Assembly (NCBI GenBank): GCA_037482215.1
Contig: CP148074.1
Location: 3,720,001 to 3,784,000 of the forward strand
Length of the DNA stretch: 64,000 nucleotides
Source: Pseudomonas mendocina
GTDB taxonomy: Bacteria; Pseudomonadota; Gammaproteobacteria; Pseudomonadales; Pseudomonadaceae
Direction of reading: 5' to 3'
The translations under genes were made by a program, and so were the position numbers. The notes beneath the pieces were generated by a model. That model was given only the letters and a program-made list of their open reading frames with translations. It was not told where the DNA came from and ran no database searches. Position 1 is the stretch's first letter, and every line of letters begins with the position of its first letter. Shown one piece after another: positions 44,214 to 53,200 of this stretch.

Positions 44214-45551
44214 ATGACCCGCCAGAGAGCCCTGATCGTTGATGACGAACCCGATATCCGCGAACTGCTGGAAATCACTCTCGGCCGCATGAAGCTGGAC
44301 ACCCGCAGCGCTCGCAACGTCAAAGAGGCCCGCGAATGGCTAGCCCGCGAACCGTTTGACCTGTGCCTGACTGACATGCGCCTGCCAGACGGCACCGGCC
44401 TTGAGCTGGTGCAGCACATTCAACAGCGACATCCGCAAGTGCCGGTGGCAATGATCACCGCGTATGGCAGTCTGGACACCGCAGTGAATGCCCTGAAGGC
44501 CGGAGCGTTCGACTTCCTCACCAAGCCCGTCGACCTGGGCCGCCTGCGTGAGCTGGTGGGGGCGGCGCTGCGCTTGGGCAACAGCGAAACGCCGGAAGCG
44601 CCGGTCGACAGCCGCTTGCTGGGTGAATCCCCGCCCATGAAGGCGATGCGCAAGCAAATCCTCAAACTCGCACGCAGCCAGGCGCCGGTTTATATCAGTG
44701 GCGAGTCCGGCAGCGGCAAAGAACTGGTCGCTCGCCTCATCCACGAACAAGGGCCGCGCAGCGAGCAGCCGTTTATTCCGGTTAACTGCGGCGCCATCCC
44801 TTCTGAGCTGATGGAAAGCGAATTCTTCGGCTACAAAAAAGGCAGTTTCACTGGCGCCGTGGAAGACAAAATCGGCCTGTTCCAAGCAGCCCATGGCGGT
44901 ACCCTGTTCTTAGACGAAGTAGCCGATCTGCCACTGGCCATGCAGGTCAAACTGCTGCGTGTGATTCAGGAAAAAGCCGTGCGTGCAGTCGGCGGCCAGC
45001 AGGAAAATATCGTCGACGTACGCATACTCTGCGCCACCCACAAAGACCTCGCCGGTGAAGTGGCCGCTGGCCGTTTCCGTCAGGATCTTTACTACCGCCT
45101 GAACGTCATCGAACTGCGTGTGCCGCCCCTGCGTGAGCGCCGCGAAGACATTCCCATGCTGGCTGACATCATGCTTCGCCGCCTAGCCGAGAGCAGCGAC
45201 ATGCCCCCAGCCACACTGGACAGTGACGCTCGGGAAAAGCTCAAAAACTACCGTTTCCCCGGCAACGTGCGTGAGCTGGAAAACATGCTGGAGCGGGCCT
45301 ATACCCTGTGCGACAACGATCGCATCACAGCCAACGATTTGAGCCTGACGGAAAGCTGTCTGCCCACCAATAACAGCCAAGCTAGCCTCTCGCAAATCGA
45401 CAATCTGGAAGACTACCTGGAAGACATCGAGCGCAAACTGATCATGCAGGCGCTTGAGGAAACCCGCTGGAACCGCACGGCAGCTGCTCAGCGCCTGGGG
45501 CTGAGCTTTCGCTCAATGCGCTATCGCCTGAAAAAGCTGGGCATCGACTGA
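44214..45551 (+). CDS. pilR: Sigma-54-dependent response regulator of pilin genes
   Basis: 445 residues. Receiver with acidic pair D10/D11, phospho-acceptor D54 (LCLTDMRLPDG) and the K of TKPVD. AAA+ domain with Walker A GESGSGKE, the sigma-54 contact loop as GSFTGA (KKGSFTGAVED, the PilR variant of GAFTGA) and Walker B GGTLFLDEVADL. C-terminal Fis-type helix-turn-helix (WNRTAAAQRLGLSFRSMRYR). It activates pilA from a -24/-12 promoter; a fitting one lies at 26263-26278. Confidence 0.96.
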   Translation: MTRQRALIVDDEPDIRELLEITLGRMKLDTRSARNVKEAREWLAREPFDLCLTDMRLPDGTGLELVQHIQQRHPQVPVAMITAYGSLDTAVNALKAGAFDFLTKPVDLGRLRELVGAALRLGNSETPEAPVDSRLLGESPPMKAMRKQILKLARSQAPVYISGESGSGKELVARLIHEQGPRSEQPFIPVNCGAIPSELMESEFFGYKKGSFTGAVEDKIGLFQAAHGGTLFLDEVADLPLAMQVKLLRVIQEKAVRAVGGQQENIVDVRILCATHKDLAGEVAAGRFRQDLYYRLNVIELRVPPLRERREDIPMLADIMLRRLAESSDMPPATLDSDAREKLKNYRFPGNVRELENMLERAYTLCDNDRITANDLSLTESCLPTNNSQASLSQIDNLEDYLEDIERKLIMQALEETRWNRTAAAQRLGLSFRSMRYRLKKLGID

Positions 45552-45569
45552 CCCCAGCCGAACCCTACT

Positions 45570-46661
45570 TTAAAGACGCGATGCTGGCGCATACGGCGTC
45601 GGATCAATGATCGGCTCACCGCCCACCAGCAAATCCACCAGCAACTGGCAGGATGCTGGGGCCAGCACCAGCCCATTGCGGTAATGGCCGCAATTGAGCC
45701 AAAGGCCTTCATACCCCGGCACAGGTCCGATATAGGGAATGCCTTCTGGAGAACCCGGGCGCAGCCCAGCCCAATGCCCAACGACTTCAGCATCCGCCAG
45801 CTCAGGCAACAACTCCTGCGCCGATGCTTTAAGACTTTCTAATGCCTCGGTGCTCGGGGTTTTATCGAAACCGGCATGCTCCAACGTACTGCCCACCAAG
45901 ATATGTCCATCCCGGCGAGGAATGGCGTAGCGACCTTTGGCTAGCACCATGCGCGGCAAAAAGTCCTCAGCACATTTAAAGAGAATCATCTGCCCTTTAA
46001 CTGGCTCCACCGGTAACGACAGCCCAAGTGTTGCCAACAGCTCACCACTCCAAGCTCCAGCAGTGAGCACTACCTGCTCTGCACGCAGCTCACCCTGAGC
46101 GGTGCGAACACCACAGATGCGCCCGTTCTCCGAGACAACCCCCTCAACTGGGCAATGCTCCAGCAGCTTCACATTATCCATCGCCACCAGCGCAGCCCGC
46201 AGTGATTTGACCAGACGCGGATTACGCACATTGGCCACACCCGGCATAAAGATCGCCCGCTGAAAACCCGGACCAAGCGACGGCACAGCGTCGTACACCG
46301 CACTCATATCGACCTGATGCAGCGGCCGTCCCTCACGCTGCGCCCAAGCCAGCGCCTCGGCTTCGTCATCCAGATCCAGCCAGTACAGACCTGTCTCATA
46401 GACCTGTGGATCGACCTGCGTACGCTCAAACAACTCTTGCCCAAGACGCGGATAAAAATCCTGCGACCAATGCGCAAGCGCCGTCACCACCGCACTGTAC
46501 CGCCAAGGGTATAGCGGCGAAACAATCCCGCCCCCTGCCCATGAGGACTCACAACCAACCGCTTGGCGATCCACGACAGCAACGCTCTGCCCTTGGGCAG
46601 CAAGCTTGTAGGCAGTGAGTAAGCCGATGGCTCCGCCACCTACAACCAGCACATTCAACAC
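45570..46661 (-). CDS. thiO: Glycine oxidase ThiO
   Basis: 363 residues from a GTG at 46661 (ggag 9 nt upstream), giving the start MLNVLVVGGGAIGLLTAYKL with the FAD dinucleotide fold. CESSWAGGGIVSPLYPWR is the flavin-contact region, and GLRPGSPEGIPYIGP with NCGHYRNGLVLAPA is the C-terminal DAO signature. It oxidises glycine to the imine used for the thiazole half of thiamine. It is convergent with pilR (18 bp) and divergent from fimT. Confidence 0.92.
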   Translation of the reverse strand: MLNVLVVGGGAIGLLTAYKLAAQGQSVAVVDRQAVGCESSWAGGGIVSPLYPWRYSAVVTALAHWSQDFYPRLGQELFERTQVDPQVYETGLYWLDLDDEAEALAWAQREGRPLHQVDMSAVYDAVPSLGPGFQRAIFMPGVANVRNPRLVKSLRAALVAMDNVKLLEHCPVEGVVSENGRICGVRTAQGELRAEQVVLTAGAWSGELLATLGLSLPVEPVKGQMILFKCAEDFLPRMVLAKGRYAIPRRDGHILVGSTLEHAGFDKTPSTEALESLKASAQELLPELADAEVVGHWAGLRPGSPEGIPYIGPVPGYEGLWLNCGHYRNGLVLAPASCQLLVDLLVGGEPIIDPTPYAPASRL

Positions 46662-46694
46662 AACAATTACTCCAAAACACGGAACGTTCAGGTC

Positions 46695-47267
46695 ATGCTC
46701 GAAATACACTTTCCTTCGAACACGTCATGCAAAAGACGGAGCCATAACAACCAGCAAAAAGGCACAAGCCTGCTGGAAGCAGTGGTGGCGATTTGTTTAA
46801 TAGGCATCATATTGGCTGCGGCCGTACCAGCATTGGGCTCATGGAACGCACAGCAGCGGATGAAAAGCCTGCATATCGGCCTACTTCGACAAATCAATCT
46901 CGCCCGTTACCACGCCATGGTTCAACAAAAACGAGTCACACTTTGCCCATTATCAGTGAGCGGAAGCTGCAAAAAAGACTGGAGTGATTCAATCAGCGTA
47001 TTTATTGATGCCAACGGAAACCGACATCTGGACCCAGATGAAGAACTGCTGAATACGATGTTGGTTCCGCAAAGTATAAAACTTCACTGGCGAGGTATGT
47101 CGCCTAATAATTCAATGCACTTTACCCCTCTAGGCATCACGTTGCTGAGTAACGGCACAATGAGCCTTTGTTCGCTCAGACCCGACACACGAAACCTGAG
47201 CCTCACACTTAACCCTCAAGGAAGGGCAACACACTTTTCGCGCCCCGCTAACTGCCCACCAAATTGA
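46695..47267 (+). CDS. fimT: Minor pseudopilin FimT (GspH/FimT family)
   Basis: 190 residues. Prepilin leader of 23 residues with cleavage G23|T24 in QKGTSLLEAV, and Glu5 present. The helix continues VAICLIGIILAAAVPALGSW. The GspH-type globular domain ends in a Cys-containing tail (FSRPANCPPN). Position 1 of the mature chain is Thr rather than Phe, and the leader is unusually long for the family. FimT-like proteins take part in pilus assembly, and some bind DNA during uptake. It is the first gene of the minor-pilin run. Confidence 0.85.
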   Translation: MLEIHFPSNTSCKRRSHNNQQKGTSLLEAVVAICLIGIILAAAVPALGSWNAQQRMKSLHIGLLRQINLARYHAMVQQKRVTLCPLSVSGSCKKDWSDSISVFIDANGNRHLDPDEELLNTMLVPQSIKLHWRGMSPNNSMHFTPLGITLLSNGTMSLCSLRPDTRNLSLTLNPQGRATHFSRPANCPPN

Positions 47268-47391
47268 CAATCGGATCACAGCGGACACGACCACTCAGCG
47301 GTACGAAAGAACCAGATATCCTGATTCCACTTGTCCAATAATAAGCACCCGGCAATGCTTAGTAGCAATCTGCCGGGACTGCGCATAAAAA

Positions 47392-47910
47392 ATGAAGCCA
47401 AAACATTCAGGATTCACCTTAATTGAGCTGATGATCACCTTGGCATTGTTGGCCATCTTGCTAGGCATTGCCGTGCCTGCGGTTCGCGACTTTATTGTCA
47501 AGCAACGGGTCAGCTCAGCCACAAACAGCTTGATAATGAGCTTGGTATTTGCACGTAGCGAAGCCGTGAAACTCAATCGTGACGTCCGGGTTATACCGGC
47601 AACGACAGCGGCTAACGGCTGGAACAACGGCTGGTGCCTGGGCCCCGTTACTATTGGCACTGATTGCAACCACGCGGATGTTATTCGCGTCTTCAGCGCC
47701 AACAATGACGTGCAAATAGCCAGCAACACCGGCAGCAGCCCGAAGATCGACTTTCGCCGTGACGGCACCGTTAACCATCCAACCGATACAGCACTGAAAA
47801 TCACTGCTGACGGCCTTCCGGCAAACTCGGAGTCAGCCCGCTGCATTCGTGTCAGCTCACAAGGCCGCCCTGAAGTGAGACACATCTTGCCCGCAGCCAA
47901 CTGCAATTAA
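47392..47910 (+). CDS. fimU: Minor pilin FimU
   Basis: 172 residues. Leader MKPKHSG, cleavage before [20 protein letters not shown]. GspH-like C-terminal domain with cysteines in NGWCLGP, GTDCNH, ARCIRV and a final AANCN. It belongs to the FimU-PilV-PilW-PilX-PilE priming complex at the pilus tip. A 124-bp gap separates it from fimT, so it may have its own promoter. Confidence 0.9.
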   Translation: MKPKHSGFTLIELMITLALLAILLGIAVPAVRDFIVKQRVSSATNSLIMSLVFARSEAVKLNRDVRVIPATTAANGWNNGWCLGPVTIGTDCNHADVIRVFSANNDVQIASNTGSSPKIDFRRDGTVNHPTDTALKITADGLPANSESARCIRVSSQGRPEVRHILPAANCN

Positions 47911-47923
47911 ACAGGACCTCACT

Positions 47924-48511
47924 ATGTCGCTCATGTTTAACAGAGAACGGGGAGCCTCACTGATTGAGGTAATGGTCGCTCTTTTGATCTTCACGGTTGG
48001 CTTGTTGGGACTGGCCGCCATGCAACTGACGTCCCTGCAAAGTGTGGCTGACAGCGGGCAGCGTTCACAGTCAGTATGGCTGCTGCAGGACTTTGTTGAA
48101 CGCATGAGAGCCAACCCCGCTGGCACACCAGCACAGTACGCAGCTGCGGCCAACTGCGCCGCCTTACCCAACCCGATGTGTGCGGACTACTTCAACCCAA
48201 GCACCAATACTAAAGTCAACGGCAGCCAGTGCAGCGCGGCTCAGATGGCGGCATTCGATGTCTGGGAAGCACGCTGCAGCTATACCGGCGTGGCCAACTT
48301 CAACCCTAACGATGCACGCTTCAATAGCCGGGACTACATCACTGCCCCCGCGCAAGGTGCTCTTATTGATACAACGGTTGTTGGTGGAGATCTTGTGCTA
48401 AGTATCAACTGGGCTAACCGCAGCGCCACAACGACTACCGATATCAACAATAACAGGGTGCTAAGTGCCACCAGTGATGGCAGCACCAGCGATGTAAGGA
48501 TCCTGCGATGA
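47924..48511 (+). CDS. pilV: Minor pilin PilV
   Basis: 195 residues. Leader MSLMFNRERG, cleavage before ASLIEVMVALLIFTVGLLGL (Glu5 present). The body has the PilV pattern with paired cysteines (ANCAALPNPMCADY, GSQCSAAQ, EARCSYTG). It connects the priming minor pilins in P. aeruginosa. It overlaps pilW by 4 bp (ATGA). Confidence 0.92.
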   Translation: MSLMFNRERGASLIEVMVALLIFTVGLLGLAAMQLTSLQSVADSGQRSQSVWLLQDFVERMRANPAGTPAQYAAAANCAALPNPMCADYFNPSTNTKVNGSQCSAAQMAAFDVWEARCSYTGVANFNPNDARFNSRDYITAPAQGALIDTTVVGGDLVLSINWANRSATTTTDINNNRVLSATSDGSTSDVRILR

Positions 48512-49341
48512 AAAAGCCTAGCCTGGCGCCCAAGAATCAGCGCGGTCTTTCCATAGTAGAACTGTTAGTAGCCACAGTTATCGGGCTGCTATTAATGACA
48601 GGCGTGCTGCAAGTCTTCTTTGCTTCAAAGCAGACCTACTCCAGCAATGAAGCAGCCTCACGACTACAGGAGAACGGACGCTTCGCTTTGGAGTTTATCG
48701 CTCAGAACGTGCGTATGGCCGGTTATTTAGAGGCGGCTAACTACAAAAAAAGCGCCCCAATGGCTATTGCAGGCCCTGGTTGCGGTATTAGTGGCATGTG
48801 CAGCACTCAAGGAGTTGGTAGCGGCTCCGACACACTGAGCGTGGGCTTACAACCACGCCTGATAGACGGCGTACGACGCGACTGCCGTGGCAACCCGCTC
48901 ACAGGCGCAAACGCAAACACAGAAACAATTCTGAATCACTTCGAAGTCATTACCCCTGCTGCGGATCCTGCCAAGCCCAATGAAATCCCAACGGGCTCTT
49001 TGACCTGCAAATCTTGGAACCTCAGCCAGTCGACCTGGGTGAACAACGCAACAGCTTTAGCGCTGGTCGAGGGCGTAGATGCAATGCAGGTGCAATACGG
49101 GATCGGTACAGGTACGACAGAGGATGGTGTCCGTCAATATGTCTCAGCAGATCGCGTGACCAATTGGAACAACGTAGTCGCAGTACGCGTTGCAGTACTG
49201 GCCAACTCTGTAACACCTACATCCCCTCGCACACCTGTGCGCCCTTATATCTTGTTAGATGCAGCCCCCTTTATCCCTCGAGATGATGGACGTGCACGAC
49301 AAGTCTTCACCACAACTATCAATTTGCGTAACACCTATTAA
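48508..49341 (+). CDS. pilW: Minor pilin PilW
   Basis: 277 residues. Leader of 13 (cleavage G|LSIVELLVA), helix VIGLLLMTGVLQVFFASKQT, and ENGRFALEFIAQNVRMAGYL, typical of PilW. The globular part has GPGCGISGMCS, DCRG and LTCKSW cysteines, ending in RQVFTTTINLRN, the family's C-terminal motif. It is a component of the pilus-tip priming complex. Confidence 0.93.
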   Translation: MKKPSLAPKNQRGLSIVELLVATVIGLLLMTGVLQVFFASKQTYSSNEAASRLQENGRFALEFIAQNVRMAGYLEAANYKKSAPMAIAGPGCGISGMCSTQGVGSGSDTLSVGLQPRLIDGVRRDCRGNPLTGANANTETILNHFEVITPAADPAKPNEIPTGSLTCKSWNLSQSTWVNNATALALVEGVDAMQVQYGIGTGTTEDGVRQYVSADRVTNWNNVVAVRVAVLANSVTPTSPRTPVRPYILLDAAPFIPRDDGRARQVFTTTINLRNTY

Positions 49342-49352
49342 GGCTAGTCACT

Positions 49353-49907
49353 ATGACTTACTTAGCGCATAAGCATCAGGCAGGGGCGACCTTAATTGTG
49401 GCCCTAGTGTTCTTGGTGGTTCTGACCATTGCGGGCATTACAGCGATGCAGTTCTCGACCATGGAAGAACGCATGGCAAGCAACTCCCAATTCCGCAATG
49501 AAATGTTTCAGGCGAGCCAAAGCACCCTTGAGGCCAACTTTGCGGCAATCAATGCCAATGCCGCTGGCAGAGCACTATTACTGCAAGCCTCTAATGCCGG
49601 CAGTTTTAGTAGCGGAAGTGGAAGTTACCCGCAACGGCTAACAAACGATGAGCTAGCTCATCTCGGCTTACCGAGCACGGCAAGTCGAGCGGTTGACGGC
49701 CTTACCCCCCCGACCAACCCTGGCTTCAGCGTCTTGCGTAACACACACCCAGGAGGCAAGTGCGAGAGCGTCGCACTCGATGCCTCTAGCCTGGAGAAGT
49801 TTGAGTGCGTTGGATATGAACTTCACGTGCGCGAAGAGTTGGCTAACGGGGCTTACTCAGATCAGTCACTGGGACTGCGCTTTATGAACATTAAGTCCGG
49901 TAACTAG
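49353..49907 (+). CDS. pilX: Minor pilin PilX
   Basis: 184 residues. Leader MTYLAHKHQAG, cleavage before ATLIVALVFLVVLTIAGITA. Position 5 is Val, as is usual for the PilX/GspK group, rather than Glu. QFSTMEERMASNSQFRNEMFQASQS is the PilX hallmark. It is predicted at the tip of the priming complex next to PilY1. Confidence 0.92.
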   Translation: MTYLAHKHQAGATLIVALVFLVVLTIAGITAMQFSTMEERMASNSQFRNEMFQASQSTLEANFAAINANAAGRALLLQASNAGSFSSGSGSYPQRLTNDELAHLGLPSTASRAVDGLTPPTNPGFSVLRNTHPGGKCESVALDASSLEKFECVGYELHVREELANGAYSDQSLGLRFMNIKSGN

Positions 49908-49918
49908 GGTAATTGAAC

Positions 49919-50245
49919 ATGAAAAACCTCATTCAACAGTCCCTCTTGGCTGGCATTCTGTCTCTAGCCCCTTTTACTCAAGCTCAAGAAGCCATTGAGG
50001 ACGATAGCCTGATTCTGGAAAAGGCCAGCGTCACCATTCGCATGATGAACAACAACCCTTATGCCGAGTTACGCCTCTGTGAGGGTTGCCCACTACGGCT
50101 GCTGCCCTTCACTCGTGACGCGCAGATCTACCTCAAAGGTCAACGCCAAACCAAGCTCGTGCTGAGCGATGGGCAAGTCCTGCTCGGGACAGTTTTTGTG
50201 CAAAGCAAGCCGGTCGACTCGATCAGCGAAATCGTAGCCCTTTGA
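49919..50245 (+). CDS. Small secreted protein between pilX and pilY1 (PilY2-like?)
   Basis: 108 residues from the ATG at 49919 (aggg upstream). Sec signal peptide MKNLIQQSLLAGILSLAPF...TQAQ, then a small beta-rich domain with one Cys pair (LRLCEGCPLRLLPF) and VLSDGQVLLGTVFVQSKPVD. P. aeruginosa has a secreted protein of similar size, PilY2, in the same operon but after pilY1; whether this is its relocated homologue I cannot tell. The 3' end is 14 bp before the pilY1 ATG. Co-expression with the minor pilins is near certain. Confidence 0.75.
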   Translation: MKNLIQQSLLAGILSLAPFTQAQEAIEDDSLILEKASVTIRMMNNNPYAELRLCEGCPLRLLPFTRDAQIYLKGQRQTKLVLSDGQVLLGTVFVQSKPVDSISEIVAL

Positions 50246-50259
50246 CAGGAAGTACCTGC

Positions 50260-53200
50260 ATGAAAACTCGCTCATTTTTGATTATCGCCGCAAGTTTCTT
50301 GTACACCAGCCTTGGGCTGCAGAGTGCTCTGGGCGATGACACGGAAATCTATGTCAGCCGCCAGCTTCCAGAGGATCAACAGGTTCGCCCGAACCTCCTG
50401 TTCATCATCGATAACTCAGGCTCTATGGATGCAGCTGTTGCAGGCACCACCTGCCCAGCAGCCGATCGCAATATCCGCAATCGATGTGTCCGCAGCAACA
50501 ATACTTACCGCAAGACCCGTATGCAGGTGGTTAAAGACGTTACTAACGAGTTGATTGACGAGCTTCAGCTCAGTAACGACGTTAATATTGGCCTCATGCA
50601 CTTCGACTTCAGCAGAAGTGACAACGGCGGTATGGTCGCGATCCCTGTTGGGCGAGTCGGCAACGTCGCTACCTCGTTTAAGAGTGAACTGAACAGTCTG
50701 TATGCTGGTACCAATACGCCTCTGTCTGAAACCTATTACGAGGCGGCCATGTACATGAAGGGCTTGGCCCCAAAGTTTGGTAACAACACCGTGGCGGTCT
50801 ATGAAGATGGCAATAGCTATCGATCCGTCAATAAACCCAGCGTGGCTGGCTCTAAAAATGGCAGTAATTACCTAAGCCCCATCCAATACTCCTGCCAAAA
50901 GAGCAACATCATCCTGTTAACTGACGGAGCCCCTACACAGGACACCTCCGCAAACAGCGACATTAAAAGACTTGTAAGCGTGTCAGGAGCAGCCAATACC
51001 TTGCACCCTGGCAGCACCTGCGGCAGCAGCAACGGCGAGTGCATGCCCCACCTCGCCGAGCATCTTGCCAATCAGGACATCAGCACAAGCCAACCCGGTA
51101 AGCAAACCGTCAATACTTACACAATCGGCTTTGCGACCAACCAGACTCTTTTGCAAAACACTGCCACCGCAGGCAACGGGCGCTATTTCACCACCGATAA
51201 CACATCGGGCCTTGTGGATGCACTCAAGTCCATTCTGGTTGAGATCCTTGCTGAGAACACCACCTTCGCCAACCCTAGTGTTGCCGTGAGCGCTTACAAC
51301 AACTTGGGCTACCGCAACGACATGTATTACGCGCTGTTCCGTCCGGCTGAAGGCGCACGCTGGGTTGGCAACGTGAAGCGGTACAAACTAATCACTGACA
51401 GCAGCAATAACGCCGTTATTGTTGATAAGAATGGATTACCTGCTGTAGATGACAGCACAGGTTTCTTTAAGGAATCCGCTTCCAGCTACTGGTCTAACCT
51501 TGACGGTAAAGACGTCGGTAAAGGTGGTGTCGGTGGGGTATTGCCGGAGGCCAACAACCGTAATATCTACACCTGGACCAAAGCCGACAGAAGCCCGACC
51601 GCCTCTGCGGGTGTAACGGGCAGCGCGTCGATAACAGACTCAGCTAACCTGCTGAGCACTGCCAACAGCGCACTTACAAACGCACTCATGGGCGTGGCCA
51701 GTGATACGGATAAAACAGCCGCTATCACGTGGGGACGCGGCCTGGATCCAGCGACCAATCAGCACCGCAGGCAGGTGGCTGATGTACTTCACAACGAACC
51801 TCGTCTGGTCGCCTATGCCACAGATGAAGACCTGGAGCGTTTAGAAGCGATCAACGCAGGTGGCTCACAAGTAACACCTGAACAGCTATATATGTTCTTT
51901 GGAACCAACGAAGGCTTTATCCATGCAGTTGATCCCAAAACCGGCATAGAGAAATTCGCCTTTATTCCCAAAGAACTTCTGCCGAACTTGAGTGCTTATC
52001 ACAAAAACGCCAAGGGGAGCGATGCTAAGCGATACGGCATGGATGGCCAGTTCAACCTGTGGACTGAATACGGCCCTGTCAATACCAACACCAAAAGTCG
52101 CCCAATCACTAAAAGCATCCTCTATGCAGGAATGCGCCGTGGTGGCCGCAACTACTATGCGCTGGACGTTCTGAACATTAATGCACCTGCTCTTAAGTGG
52201 GTCATTAAGGGAGGTACAACCCCTGGGTATGAAAAACTGGGGCAGACTTGGTCTACGCCAAAACTAGCGAATGTGAAAGTCAACGGCACAACGACCAAAG
52301 TCCTCATCTTTACTGGTGGCTACGACCCTCAGCAGGACATCGACAGCCCGAACACCCCTCTTGCAAGAGATACCTACGGCAACAGCCTGTACATTGTTAA
52401 TGCTGAGACAGGTCAGTTGATCTGGCGAGCAGGCCACAACACTGAGGCGGGAGCGAACCTCCAACTGGAAACACTCACGCATAGCATGCCTGCCGACCCT
52501 TTGGTGATCGATATCGACAGCGATGGCCTAACCGACATCATCTACGCAGTTGACAGTCGTGCGCAGATTTTCCGTTTCGATATCAATAACGCTAACTCTG
52601 GCGTGAGCAATCTGGCCACTGGGGGGCGGATCGCCAACCTCGGCGGTAGTGATGCCCTCAATAACCGCCGCTTCTTTAACTCGCCGGACGTAGCATTAGT
52701 CCGTGACCGGGGAGAAGACCCGTACCTGGCAATCTCCATCGGTTCAGGCTATCGCGCGCACCCACTTAACGAAGACACCATCGACCGTTTCTATGTACTG
52801 AAGGATAAGAACGTCTACACCAAACCTGCACAGTACACATCTATCACAGAAAACGACTTGGTCGATGCGTCCAGCGTTAACTTAACCGACGCCGAGGCAG
52901 CGCGGGTTCTTGCAGAGATTGCAACTAAGGAAGCCCAGATCACAACGCTTAACAATAACGTTAACGATGCCAGAGATAGGTTTGCTGAGTTCAAGGACAG
53001 CTCAGGCTTTACTGACAAATACAATGCGATGCTCCAAGCCAACACCAATGCCAATGATCGCCAAGCGGCCATGGATCTGATATTGGCGGAGAATCCATTT
53101 GTTACAGCACACGCTCCAGAATCCAGCCAGCAAAGCCAGCTACAGGACGGACTGCTGTCCGCCCAGACTGCCTTGGCAGCGCTAAAACAGGCAACCGACG

